A stretch of 64,000 nucleotides of DNA, taken from assembly GCA_027574665.1 (NCBI GenBank), contig CM050659.1, positions 19,817,001 to 19,881,000 on the forward strand, in the 5' to 3' direction. A program made the position numbers and the translations under genes. Source of the stretch: Rhynochetos jubatus (Eukaryota > Chordata > Aves > Eurypygiformes > Rhynochetidae). Every line of letters begins with the position of its first letter. Within the stretch, counting starts at the first letter, position 1. Of the stretch, positions 1 to 18,830 are shown in pieces. The notes beneath the pieces are model-generated. The model did no database searches and was not told where the DNA came from. It saw only the letters and a list, made by a program, of their open reading frames with translations.

Positions 1-5425
<5,425 letters not shown>

Positions 5426-5540
5426 AAATGCTGTTAACCTGGCAGTATTAAAACTGAATGAGCAAGGCCTCTTGGACAAATTGAAAAACAAATGGTGGTA
5501 CGACAAAGGAGAGTGCGGCAGCGGGGGAGGTGACTCCAAG
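5426..5540 (+). CDS. GRIA3: GRIA3 flop exon (115 nt)
   Basis: Encodes (R)[19 protein letters not shown] then [18 protein letters not shown]. The Asn in LKLNEQG and the GSGGGDSK end mark it as flop. It begins after TTTCAAG and ends AAG|gtcagc. The segment forms helices J/K of the ligand-binding domain at the dimer interface and sets desensitisation. If the following intron were retained, the frame would run 15 codons to TAA at 5583-5585. It is used instead of the flip exon 15.8 kb downstream. Confidence 0.97.
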
Positions 5541-8500
5541 GTCAGCCTCAATGTCACCACAATCGGGTACCTTAGCAAAGAGTAATCGGCAAGGCTGTTA
5601 TTTTACTTCTCAAGGAAAAAAAAAACCAAAAAAACATCAAAAAAGCAGATTAAAGTAATTTGAATAATTGTGGTGGGGGGAAAAAAAAAGCCATTTGCTT
5701 GCCCAGTAGCTCTTTCAAAGAAACGGTCTTATTTAATATCATCAACAGGCTTGGTCAAGCTTGGAAACCTTATTTAACTAACAGATAGAAAGTCCGGTAC
5801 TGGTGGGACCCAAGCAGAGCACATCAGTACTTGTAACTGTACGAGAGAGCCGTGATCACATCTGGCCGCCGCACTAACCCCCCAGGACAAGGCTTCGGTC
5901 CTTCTCCATGGTTTAGCTGTGATGTAGAGCGGTTTCTGAGAGGGGTTTTTTCCACCAGGGTCAGATGTGCCAGCACAGATCTTCAGTCAAGAGAGCTCCC
6001 TTCTCCTTTGCTCTTTTGGGGAGGGGTCAGGAGACCCAGTCCCAACACGGGCTGCTTTGCTGGCCTGAACGGGTGCCCCCAGAGCCCCTGGGAGGAACTT
6101 GGCGTCGAGGAGTAGGGTCTGTAGCTCAGGGAGAGAAAGGGTGGCTGCTCATCTCTTCGCAGTGTCGGGTCAAGCAACGATCATAGCCAAGACGTAACGT
6201 TAAGCAGAGGTGGTAGTCACCCATCAGAGGTAAAATAACAGCAGTAGCAGCAGTCTGTAAGGAGCTTGAGCTTGCAGTAGGCAAAGCTGTAACATGAGAG
6301 AGGTTGCTTGCAACGGGGAAGGGTATTGGTGCACTAAAATGGAAATTAATCTTAAGTTTTGGGAGTTTTGCCTATAATACTCAAATGTCACCTTTTGTAC
6401 GCCACTGACCAGTCTTCTGCACACACCAGTGCAGCAGCACTGTGTCTGTGTTTGCAGTGCTTTTGAAGCAGATGTGGATTCAGATCGGGGCTCCAGTGAC
6501 AGCAGTGGCAAAGCTGTCAGTGCCTTCTGCCGAGCTGAGGCTTCCCCCAGCCTTTCAGGCAGCCTGTACGGTGACGAGGCTCCCAAAGTTGCTTTAATGA
6601 GCTCGTGTATTGCAGAAGTTAGCTAGTGCGCTTTCATGTCGCCAACCTTGCCCTGTAAAACCGGCAGTTCCTGCAGTCTTTAACCTGGTGGGGAGAAGCT
6701 GCAGCGAGAGCAGGTTGGATGTTATTGGTCACCTTGGGTACAGGAATTACCAAGAAAATGAATTTAAAATACAGTGTTATATTGAAAAGCACTGAGATTA
6801 ATTTTCATAGTGACACTCTCCAACAGCTAGTAAAACCAGTTCCTTAAGGAGCAGTAACTCCTAATCTCTCTTATAAAAATGCTTCAGCTTTGGTCCAAAA
6901 TCAATAATAACAGTATTTTCAGTAAACCACAGTTTCGGACAATTACTGCAAATTACTGCTGCATTCTATTAGTGAGAGTTGCTTACAGTTGGCTACGTAG
7001 GAAATTACTCAGCTACTCATCTCTGATGGGAGCAAAAGCCACTGTGTAATAATAAAGGAAGGAAAAGCTCTCGAGTTCAGGTTGGTTCTGTCACTGGAGG
7101 TCTGCAGTGCTCAGCAGCAGCCTGGAGACCAGCGAGAGCATTTTTATGCTTTTTAGCTCTTCTGCTCATCCTTCATGCAACATTTTTATATAATGTTACA
7201 CTTGCCAGTATATTAAATGTTTAATATTCTCCTGGGATCCAGCACCAGCATTGTCTAGTGCTGCCTCCATGAAAGAAAACTCTTTGTGCAGACCAGCTTC
7301 AGTGAACGTCCTTGCTTCGAGTTCAGTGCGTTAAACCCAGGCAGCTAATGCTTACAGCCCTAAGGAAGCTAGAAGGGATTTTTTAATGGTCGTAATTAGG
7401 GCAGGGCCATCCTTCTATTTTTGCTTGGGCTGAAAGCCCTTTCAGGAGGAGCAGTACCCTCCGTTAGCAAGAGGTGGCCCTGGTCAGTGCATGTTAAAGA
7501 GTGGACCAGCACCCAGGGAAGAGGGAAGGGGAGCAAACACGATGACCAGCGTGTTTTGCTGGTTTAATCTGTAAATCACAACGCGCTGTCTTTTTGCAGT
7601 TTGTCATGGCCCGCTGTGATGAAAAACTACTTGTTTGAGCTACAGACATCGGCTCTGGGGGCACGGCTCAGCCGGCAGAACGTGGGTCGGCGAGCTCCTC
7701 CCTGGGGGAGAACATCCTGCAGAAGGCTAAGCTAGGGCAGGCGGGGAAGGGGTAGGGGGTTGTTTCTAGAGATGTCGTAAATCAAAGGGCTTTTTCGTTA
7801 TGAAGTGGCTTTTCGTTTGAGGTAGCGCTTTGTAGGCACTGAATGCTGCCAGCTGCGATGCCGCGGCGCTGCGGCAGACAGGCAGATGCCTTCCCGGCAG
7901 CCCACCCCCATCATCGGCCGCTGACACCGAGCTGGGGCTGGGCCCCCCGGGCGCTACAGCCCTGACAGTCTCACTGGCCTCTTCCTCTCCATCCTTCCAC
8001 CAGAAGCCTGAGTTGGCCTCATTATGTCATCCCACCTCTCCGGTTAATTGTTTATATGGACACGGCTTCATTTGTAAAGCATTTCAGAGGAGTCACTTCA
8101 AAGCTGTTCTGTTTTTGCCCTTAAAAGGGGGTGGTAGCTGAGGGGTAGCAGAGAGGACGGGGTGGCGAAGGTGCCTCAGGTGGAGATGCAGACCTTGCGC
8201 CCCGTCACACCGAGCGGCACGGGGACCACTACTCACTCGGGGCAGCTCTCTCTACCGGCTAAGCTGACAGAGCACCTCTCAGCTCAACCCGTAGAGACCC
8301 AGGCTTGGGAAATCGCCGCCCCGAGTGTGTATCAGCCGCTTCCTACCTACTGCCAATGGGTTACGTGTAGCTGTGAGCCCTTGCAGACTGACAGTGCCAG
8401 TTTCTTAAGCTGAATTCCTCTGTGCCGTCTGATATTCTAGTTTGCACCGAAAGCCAGAGGTAAGTATGCAGCCTGTTTGCTTGTGCCAGTGCCCATCTGT

Positions 8501-11500
8501 GTACCGCAAGGACCCACTCACCAGAAAATGCCCTCCCATGCTCATCCTCCCGGTGATTTAGCATGCGGTTCGCCTGTGCTTGGAGATGAGTTGTGAGTTC
8601 ACCTCTTGCTATCGTATCTTCATCACCTTTGGAAAATTCAGCAGTGACTTCAAATTTCAGAAGGACTTTGAGTCTTACAGCGGGAAAAAGCAAAGGTATT
8701 GAATTGACTTTCTGCAAGTGTTTTAATCTGCTCAGTCACGTAAGATTAGTCCTGTGAGCATCCCTTGCTCCCAGGGTCCGCTTGTAATTTAAGACTAAAG
8801 AGATTGTGCTGTTTTAATGAGATCCTTGTAAAGGCCTCAGCTGACATATGTCTCGTTTTCAGTGCTCCCAGTATATGCCAGCGCTGGCGTGGAAGAGAGG
8901 GTGCCGGTGTGCCCTGCACTGCCTTGGCTGTCGGTGCTGCCCTGGCGAAGGGAGTTGCCCCATTTCGGTAGTGGTCCTTATCTAAGAAGTCTGAAGGGGA
9001 CCGTGCTCCATCCATACGTAATTTGTCTGTGATGCATGTCAATATGTGTGGGCTGACTTGGCTGGTGCAGACATTCTGGTACGTGCATCAGAATTTGTTC
9101 CCTTAGCTTCCCTAAATGTGCCGGAATTCGGCTTCATCCGTTGGATTCATGGCAAAATTATACCGTCTTCAAATTCTCTTATACATGTGAGCTGAGTTCT
9201 CAGTCGTGAGAGAATGCAAAATGCAGTTATAAAAAAAACCCATATTCCAGGAAATATGTTACAGCCTATTATGAGTTTGGAAACTAATTATTTTGTTTAT
9301 TATACAGTCCTATCATCTCAGCGCTGAGTGATGACTGAATAGGAATTTAACGAGAAGTAGACAAAAGGGGATGCAGACGGCGTAGCAGGCTGAGTGACTT
9401 AAGTGAAACTAATTACTCGGTTGCATAGGAACAATTTTCTGCTAAGCTAAATTTCTATAGTTCTGCTGTTGGTACATTTCTTGTATTCTTATACCTTCGT
9501 GGTAACATTTAATGACAACCAGCACGGAAGGAGATTGACTGCAGCATCTCGCCAAATTCACATGCCAAGATGCCTTGCTAATTATTTGACTTAATTTCTT
9601 TAGTGTATTGTTTTTTAGGCAGATACTTCTTTTTGAGTACATCTGTGAAATGACATGCGTTGTGATGCTGCTTCATTTTTCAGTTGTTTCTTTTTAACCA
9701 TAGGATTACTTTTCGGGCGTGCTAGTTGAGTTCTTCCCTCAGAGCCGTGCTCCATAAAGCATCACATTCCCAAGCCCTTCCGAGCTGGGAGCGTGGCCAT
9801 TAGCAGATGGGATTTGTTCCCCCGTTTCTCCGTGCTCTTTTGCTTTGATACATTTTCAGCGCAGCCGTTAGCATTTGCAGCATGATTTTTTTTTAAGTGG
9901 CATATTTTTAGAAGAAATCTGTTATGCATTATTTTAGATGATACCTGACATCTGAAGAGCACCATTGCCAAACGTGTCGTGCTGTAACGAGAACATTTGG
10001 GGAAGTGGCGATATTCAAAAGATGCAGCACAGTGTATTGGAGCAATTTGTTTGAAATAATGTTCATCAGCATGAATTTACTTGCCACCCATTCTATGGGC
10101 CTGGGTTATGGGCTGGAAAAAGAGAAAAATGGCTGGTCAGAGCCAGTGATAGTAGCACAGAGCTCATTTATGCTCAGAGCTAGGAAAGTGTTATGATATT
10201 AAGGTATTCTGCAAATGAGTGACAAAGCAAAATAATACTTTAAAAGGAAGATGTCAGAATATTTGTTTAATTGACAGCTATTACTTTATCGCATATTAGG
10301 AAATAATACTGTGTATGTTTTGTGCCAGTAATGAAGTCTTAATGCTCCCGGGGTTGATCGGAGCATCTCGCTCAGAGCATCGCCGAGAAGGGCAGAGAGC
10401 CTTCTCTGGGTTGCAGAAATGTCTGTGCTGCTGTGCACAGGTATTTTCCTGGGAATGTAACTAGGAGGCTCGGCAAGAATTTGGGACTAGCAGGTTGCCC
10501 AGGCTGGGAAGGAGCTGGGGGAGTCAGGGCTGGCATCTAAAAATTGGGAAGCGGTTTGTTTTGCCTGTATAACCATGGTGGGGACAGGCTCTGCTGCCTT
10601 GAGCGTGCAGGGAAACGCGTTTGCGCAGCGTTCGCCGCGGCAGAGCCGGGGCTCGTGCAGTGGCACTGCGTCCTGCCTTCATGGCCGCAAGGAATCCGAG
10701 AGAAAGACCTGGGACTCGGGCACTCGGTTTGATAATGCCTGTGGTGCCTCACAGTTCATTTCCATACATCGTTTGCGTCAGTCCTTTATCCTGCACTGTA
10801 AGCATCAGTATGGGAAAAGCCGAGGCAGAGCTCCTTGGGACTGGAAAAGGAAAAGCGGCAGCTGGAAGTGGGGCTCCCAGCAGCGGGAGCAGGGCCCTTC
10901 CTTTGTACATCTCCCTGGGGGTCTGGGCTTGCCGGTTTCCTCTTGAGTGGTAACTGCTGTCACTTACCGTACAAAGGGAGAAGTAAATGCCTTTATTCTT
11001 CTTCAGAGTCACTCTAACGTTTCAGCGTTGAGCTCAGGTGGACGCAGGCACTCGGCTGCTCTGGTGGATTGCTCTGCGCTCTGCAGTCGTGGGTCGGACT
11101 CCTCTAGCTCTGTACCAGCGACTTTGAATGTCTTGTGTAGCCTTTGGACTAAGCAGCACCTACCTGCAGCCTGCTGAGGAGCCCCAGAGCAGGAGTCGCA
11201 GAAGAGGCCGTCCCGAGAGGAAAACAAATCATAGAAGACGGGGGGAAAAATGGATGAGTCTAGAGGCAAGAGGAGGTGAGGGGATAGCCCGCACGCAAGG
11301 TAAGTTGAGTCTCTTGCTCATATCCATCCAGGTTAGGAAGGATCCAGGCAGTGACAGGAAAGATAAACTTTGCTGTTTCGGATGTTGTAGGTCTGAGCGT
11401 GACCTTAAGCGCCCCTGGTTCTGCCCCCTAGTTTGGGTCGTTCTTCCTCCCACCCCCTTGCCACATCTGCACCTCGAGTCTCGGGCAGTGCTGTAAATGA

Positions 11501-13837
11501 CCGTGAAACCACTTGCATTTCCTAACCCAATAGGCGCCTGTTACTGCACTGGCACTCGGCACTTGTGTTAAATTACGATCCTCTTAGTACAGAGTTTAAT
11601 TTGTTTGAGCTACATTTATGAAACACATAAATACACCTTCCTAGAGACAGTTCCTGCTGCCAAACACAGGCTGCAAACTCTGCAAAACCTCTCTGCCAAA
11701 ATCTCGCGCCCTCGGCTGGTAACACGTCCGTCTCCGTGCAGGCGCGTTCGGAGCGTGCGCAGGCGTTAGAGTGGCCGCGTGCATCTGTGTGCAGCTTCCT
11801 CCCAGCAGCAAATGCAGCGCCAGTTGAAACACCTGAATTTAAAACGCATACCTAGCTACTGTGAGGAAAATCCCCGCAGGTTCTGCAGTGATACAGTGGT
11901 TGCTCCAACCTGCCTCTAAAAGAAAGGCAAGAAACCTGGAACTGACCAAAAGAACACAATTTATGGAAAAACGCAGTAATATTGCTGGCCATATCACAGC
12001 ATGAGCACATTTTTAAAACTACCCGTGTGCTATTTCATAGATACAACTTTTGTCATCCCCCAACACTGTTCAGTACCAAGAGGCGTAAAAGAGGGAAAAT
12101 GCGCAGTGACCTCCCGAAGGAGGGTCCCAGCCAGCTCTCGTGATGGCCACGGATGAGCCCACGGCCAGCGCTGGCAGCCGAGGAGCCGCAGTCCCGTGTG
12201 CTGCTCCCTGGCACCCAGGGCCTCCATGCCTTGAGCATCGGGATCTGCTTCTGGCTCTGCTGTTGAGGAAAAACATCCTTCTGCCGGGGGATTTATTGCT
12301 GTGTCCGACACCTCCGAGCACTATCCCAGCCATCAACGTGCAGCGTATTTCTTAGGTGGCTGGGGGATATACGAGGCTTGAGGTGCCAGGTTTTAATCTT
12401 CTAATTTTGAAAGCTCTTTGTCTTTTCAAACTAGATGTCTTTCACTTTTATCCCTTCTTCTGCCCATCCATAAAGCATTTCAATCCCTCAGATGTTAAAT
12501 CTTGTAGATGTGCAGCTGCTGGTAACAGGGCAGGGAAAAAACGGTCCAGGTCTGAAATGGTAGCAAAGAGCAACCAAGTGTTCATTCCTTAAAGAAATGC
12601 CTGGTGCTTTTTCCATGAATATTAAATGATCTTTTTGAGACAGAAGGTAACGCATAGGAATAGTGAGTGACCATATGTTTTTATGCCCGTATTGCCAGGG
12701 CTCTGTTCACGGCACTTGAAGTACCAGGTAGCTCTAGTCTTGAAACAAACATGGTGGGGTTTAATAATGAGCCCATTTCCGTATGAAACCTTCCCTATCC
12801 CTCACACGTGGGTGCATGAAGTGGGTGCACGGAGACCTTGCTAAGTTGGTGAATGATGACAGGCAGACAGATCTGATCTCAGAAAGAGCAGAGCACTTGG
12901 ACAATGCATTCACCCGCAGGTTTTGTGTCTAGTCAGAAGTTATTTCAATAACAGGACCTGACAAAAAGTCCATTCAATAGTTACAGATCAGGCTGGGATT
13001 TATAGAGCTTGGGGGAATAAAGTGCCTTACTTGATTTAGATGGGTCTTTAACCTCAAGCAATGCTGTCTAGAGCATAATGCTGGATTTGGTATCTCTTCC
13101 TGGATTGTTTCTATCTTTACATTTTAATGATACCAAGATGGTTGTTTGTGAGATTTTTATGGTATCCTGTCAAATTAAGCAGAGCGCCTGGGCTTGATTT
13201 CTGCATTACTCGCTGCCCCGTGCTGCCGTGCGCCCACGCAGGCCGGCTCGGGGATGTGTGTCTTTGAGGGTTTCCTCTGCGGTGCTGGATGCGTGGGGCT
13301 GAAATCCCCGTGCAAAGCAACGGGGCAGTCCTTCAGGGTCATTCCCCCTGTCCCCATCAGACATTAACCTCTCAGGGCACGGCAAGGGTGACACTTCCCA
13401 CGGGTCTGCAACAAGCTTCACACTTCTTCCTCTGACGTCAGTGGAGGTTTGCCAGCGATACCAACAGCAATTCATCCCGTGTTTTCAGTAGTTTTACCCT
13501 AGAGAATTTTAGGAAGCATTTTGAATGAAGAACATGCTTGTTTCTTTGCGCCTTAGTCCACTGGCCTTTCTTCTAACACTACGAGGTGGATTTTAGAAAC
13601 CCAAACATTTGATGTCTAAACCTTTTGAAGTTACAGTGCTGCTGGTTGGGTTGTGCTGACATCAGCAATCCCATGGATGCTCCAGCCAGCAAGGACAGCT
13701 TTGGTCCTAAGAAACAAGAGAAAAATTCCTCCTGTGGAAGTGAGAGTGCTCTAAATATGTCAGTTTCCTAAATTAAAGGGATTAGGTAAAAATAACAGGG
13801 ATTAAAAATAAAACAAGTTAAAAACCACTTTACAGAC

Positions 13838-14172
13838 GCCCTCTACAACTCCCTGAAAGGAGGGTGCAGAGAGGTGGGGGTCGGTCTCTTCTCCCAAGTG
13901 ACAAGTGATGGGACAAGAGGAAACGGCCTCAGCTTGTGCCAGAGGAGGTTTAGATTGGATATTAGGGAAAACGTCTTCCCTGAAAGGGCCGTCAGGCACT
14001 GGAACGGGCTGCCCAGGGAGGTGGGGAGTCACCATCCCTGGAGGTGTTTAAAAGATGTGGATGAGGCGCTTAGGGACATGGTTTAGCGGTGGATTTGTCA
14101 GTGTTAGGTTAACGGTTGTGTTTGATGATCTTAATGGTCTTTTCCAACCTAAAAGATTCTGTGATTCCGTGA
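13838..14172 (+). mobile_element. CR1 LINE 3' fragment
   Basis: A 5'-truncated CR1 in + orientation. The translated fragment contains the usual CR1 C-terminal words ([35 protein letters not shown]). It ends in ttttccaacctaaaagattctgtgattccgtga, a diverged form of the CR1 3' end with ATTCTGTG-type octamers. Not active: only the 3' tail remains and its frame is broken. Confidence 0.9.
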
Positions 14173-17100
14173 AGGTGGCAGATGCAGTATTAAGCACATC
14201 GGGAACTCGTGTCTTTGCCCTTCTAGCCAGATTTGTTCGCAGTGGACAGGGCTCCATGTTTACCGTATGTTTGGAGCCAGCGTCCATCTGCCTTAGGAGG
14301 AGGATCCACGTTGCCATTGGTCTTAAATTTCTTAGCTTCGTCACAGAGTGAACTCTGTCCCTGGGTGAGCTGGCACACATCCCTCCCGGTTCCGCTGAGG
14401 ATGCAGGCGTCCTGCCTGCAGAGCACTGCAGAAGTCACCAAGCGTTCCTGCGTGAGGACTGCTCGTAAGAGCAGCGGAGCTGCAGCAGTTGGAGCTCTTG
14501 CTCAGCGGTTGGCATCCTCCCGAGCCAGCTCGGCATCCCTCCCTGGGCTGAGGTGCACTGATAGCTCTTCCGCAGTTTGTTCTCTGCTACCCTGAGCACG
14601 AGTGAAGAAACGATGTTTTCGGAGAGGAGCTCTCACTGCTGATGTTATTCTGGTCTTCCTTCAAGCTCATGGGTGATTTCTTCACACTCTACCCCCAGAA
14701 AAGCTACATTTGAACCATCAAGATGCTGCAAGAACAGTGCTGAGAAAATGCCACACTGTACCTTGTACACCACATATTCCACGGAACATCAGGAACCAGC
14801 TGCTGATGGGTGGAGGAACCTGTAGTTTGTAAAACCCAGGTGGTGAAAGGTGCCAGGGCAGCCCTCGGGCAGCCCCACTGCCTGGGAGACTCAGTGTAAC
14901 CCATACAGTGCCCACCCCATCCTATGCAACCCCAAGGAAGCCCTTTACTTAGTGCTTCAAAGAGCCTTCACTTGTTGCACCTTTTCTTGACAGCTCCCTT
15001 TTCTGAAAGGTTGCATCTAAAAATTCTAAATTAACTCTGAGCGATGGTTCATCTGGTGTGAGGAACAGTGTGCTGTCTGCAGCGTTCATTTGCTCTCCTT
15101 GGCAATGATCATTTTTGGGTATAACATTTATATTACATCCATTAGAGATTAGAATGGGATGTGAATTATCCAAAGCTGTTCCAATCACCACTTAAATCTT
15201 TATTGATTGCAAGTAATAAACATAACTACGGTGTTGCTGAGACTTTATGCCACTCAAACAGCGGTTACGCACAGCCGGCGAAAGTCTGTGGATTATTGGG
15301 TGAGATTTGAGTCCCACAGTGACTTTTGCTCCTAAATCTCACCTATAGCAGTCACCGTCTCTTCTCTGTATCACCTGCTGTGACCATGGGCTACAGAGCC
15401 ACTAGCATCAGTGCATCCCACCACTCATGCCTTGAGAACAGCCCTTTCCTGACAAGATTGGGATGTTCTTTTCCAAGAAGCTGCTCAGACTCTTCTGCGC
15501 ATCGTGAGTCCGTTCAGGGACCTGTTTGCAGCACTGGCACACCAACATGATGGCCAGTAACTGGAATCAGATTGCCAGAGGTTTGGGTTATCTACTTTAT
15601 AGAGGTGCAGGTGAAACCATGAAAATGAACCTAAAAGGTCATTAATCAAATTAAAACACCTGTTACAATTTATAATTTGAGAGAGGCAGAAGTTATACCT
15701 TCTCACTCTGGGACTGATAAAACCCTATTTCTTTGATGATTAATTCACTTTTCTTCTACTTCAGTCTCGTTCTGGCCAGAAAGAAATACCATAATGCCAC
15801 CAGTTTTCTCAGTGGAGATAAAAATCACTGCAACTCACCTGAAACTGGTGCTCTGGGGAGAGGAGGCAGGGAGTCCTTCAGGCAGGGTGAGGGTGTCTCA
15901 GAAGTAAGAGAGAGCAGATGGGCTCTGCAGCACCATGTTCCCTCTTTTCTGCATTAAAGGTGTAGATGGAAAATAGACAGTAATGAAACAGAAATGTAAT
16001 AGATGCTCTACAAAGAGCATATAGCAGCTCTTTCTTCTGAGGGCTGATCTCACGCATCGGCGTGGGATGCTGTACTTCATGCGAGATCACCTTCATGAGA
16101 AGGCAGTGCTGTAGCAATTCCTGAATTTGGAGGCAGAGGTGGCCAGGATTTTTACACTGAACCTGAAGCTTTGGGCACCTAGTTCAGGGGTGAGATTCTG
16201 ATGAGCGAGTGCACATCACTTTTCAAAAGTCAGTTCTCTCCATCCTGTCACCTGGGGCTGCCAGCACCCAGGGGTACAGCAGGACTTCTGGGGCTGGTGT
16301 CCCGAGCCAAGAGGGGCTGAATGCAGCAGGGAGGCAGCCCCAGGGCCACGAGGCAAAGGGAAGGGGAGGCTCCCTTCTGGATGGTGCCACATTGCATTTG
16401 GAAAAACAGGGGCACCACTTGTTTCTAGCACTAACTGAGGGCTGAAGAGGGGAAGGTCATGCTGCCAGCACCCGAGTGGGGTCTTCAAACAGGGGAGCAG
16501 AGAAACGGCTCGTGGGAGCTGAAACACCAGTAAAACCCACCTCTGTCCTCCATGTAAAAGCGTGTTCACAGCAGACTCTGACAAAGCAAAGCCTGTGAGA
16601 ATAGATGGGCACTGGGCTTCTAATGTCATGCCTCCCTTAAATAAATCAGCCATAGCAAATGGCTTAATTTGCCACTGGGGGCAATTCTATTCAATATCAG
16701 GCACCTGGTACCATTTCTCTAGACTCAAGTCTTCCTATCATTTGTAGATGTCAGCAAAAAATACCTTAGCGAGGTTTGCTACACCTGCCCAGCAGGTCCC
16801 ACCACAGGTGGTTAAGCCTGGCTCAGCCAAACCCACTGCACCTGGATGAAAAGCACAAGCAAGCAAAGAATAAAAATCCTTCCATTATAGTGAGGAAGAA
16901 AAATACTTCAAGCTTCGGCACAAAAACACTGTCTTGTGACACCCGCAACGCTGACATCCCGATCCTGATTTCCTCGGCTCCTTTTCTTGGGCATGCAGAA
17001 CACAGCAAGAGAGCACAAGCTCTCAGACCGCTGAACATTTTACTTTGATAAAAGCAACCAAACTACTAGAGAGCTGGGCTGGAAACCACACGGGGGGAGA

Positions 17101-18540
17101 TGAAAAAGAATCCCGTCATAAATTAAAGGCAGAAGAAAAACAGCTGAAGCCACCCGGGAAAGGGCCGAGGACCTCACAGGATATCCCGTACGGCCCAGCA
17201 ACAGCGACCTAATTAAAAAACAGCTGGAAAGCACTAAATTATCCCAGGAAAAAGATGGGGAAATGGACGTCTTTTGAGAGAGACCCAGAAACTGAGCAAA
17301 TGGTCTTCTGAGTCATTTTTGGGGGAGTGCAGCTCTCTGGTGGGCGGCTGGGACACGGCCGTCCCATGGGACCTGGGCGAGTCTCTCCATTCCTCCGCTG
17401 CTAAGGCAGTTAAACCCCCCCTCAAACAAACAGTACCAGGGCAAGCTATGGAAAACCCTCTTCCTACAGCCAACAGCCCTCGCTCCCACAAGAGCCCTAC
17501 GCTTCCCTCTGTAAGAACAAACAAAACGCTTTGCGACTTGGTAGCCTTTGACTTGCCGGCGTGGACAGGGTGCTGGAGATGCCCACGGGCATTTTTTGGG
17601 CAAGCCGAGGCGCGGTACGGAGGATTCGCATTCAGCGTGCATTGCTGAGTGCTCAGAGAGAAAAATACCCCGATCCAGCCATGCCCTTCCGCACCTCCCT
17701 CAGCATCTCGGCCAACGCCGTGCCTGACTCACTGTTAAACTGAACGAGGCTAGACAGCTACTCAGGGACGAGCAGTCAGAAAATGTACCAGCAGCCAGGC
17801 ACGCTGTTCAGCGCCTTTAACAACTCGTGAATCTGGGAGCTGAGGAGTCCCTCCTGCACCAGCTTGCGTCGCATCCCGGCGGGTGGAGGGCTGGACGGGG
17901 CTGCGGAGGCTTCATGCCCTCTCCCCCATCGGGTCACTCGGATCCTGCTGCACTGGGAGGCAGCGCATGCATTAAGAGGTCCCAGGATTCGTTTCTTGGA
18001 AGCAGACAAAATCATTCCTTAGGACTTTGCTCAAACAAGCTGTATTTCGTGGTCCATCTGTGAAGCCCAAATTAGTGCCTTTTCTAACAGATTGAGAGCT
18101 TCGTCCCTCAGGTATGTGCTGCTCATCCCAGTGCCCCGGCCAGCAAAGTAGCGGAGCTTAGGCAAACTTCTGGGTCCTCTGTGTGCTGGGGGGGCAGGAC
18201 GGGCTGAGGAAGGGGGTGACAAGCACCAGGTACTGCTTCACATCAGACTTTCCTCACCCTGACGCCACCTGCCCATCTCGTGCCAGCTGCCCCATGCCAG
18301 CAGGATGGCTTACAGCCGCCCAGCACAGCAACAGCTCTGCCGGCCAAGGGTCGGTGGGCCTGATGCGCGCAGCGGCTCCTCTGCCCTTGTCTGCCCGTCC
18401 CGCTCTGCTCCTTGGGCCAGGACAGACGGACAGACAGAGCAAATCGCCTCTTCCCTACCCAGGCTGAGGTACTGCAGTACCTCACCTGACAAAGAGGGCC
18501 GTGACAAACTATGGTGAAAACCCCAGTTTAGGCGAATTCC

Positions 18541-18830
18541 CATCTGTTTAGTTAAGATAATTTTAGTTGGCTACTTTTTTCTTTCTTTTTTTGGCAGTTG
18601 CGTGTGCGCAATTAGCTGCAATCTTGGCTTTAAAAAAATATAAAGCACCCTAATTAGCATGTTAAGCCTCCTCATTTCCCAATACTGTATAATGTTGTGA
18701 AAGCTAATCTATAATGTATTGGACGTTATGCAAATGCTCTGTGCTCCATATGGGGTTTATAAAGGAATGCAAATTAAAAATAGTGTTTGGAATAGGACTG
18801 GGGGGAGGGGGAAATTTGCACAATAAAATA
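18541..18830 (+). other. AT-rich intronic block, possible conserved element
   Basis: Sharp drop in GC between GC-rich neighbours. It holds aattagctgcaat, ccctaattagcat and atgcaaat (an octamer/POU word) within about 150 bp. That clustering is seen in many developmental enhancers. There is no direct evidence of conservation in this window, so this is inference only. Confidence 0.3.

Noticed and set aside
13874-14086. 70-codon frame resembling protein
   Set aside because: It is the C-terminal end of a dead CR1 copy.
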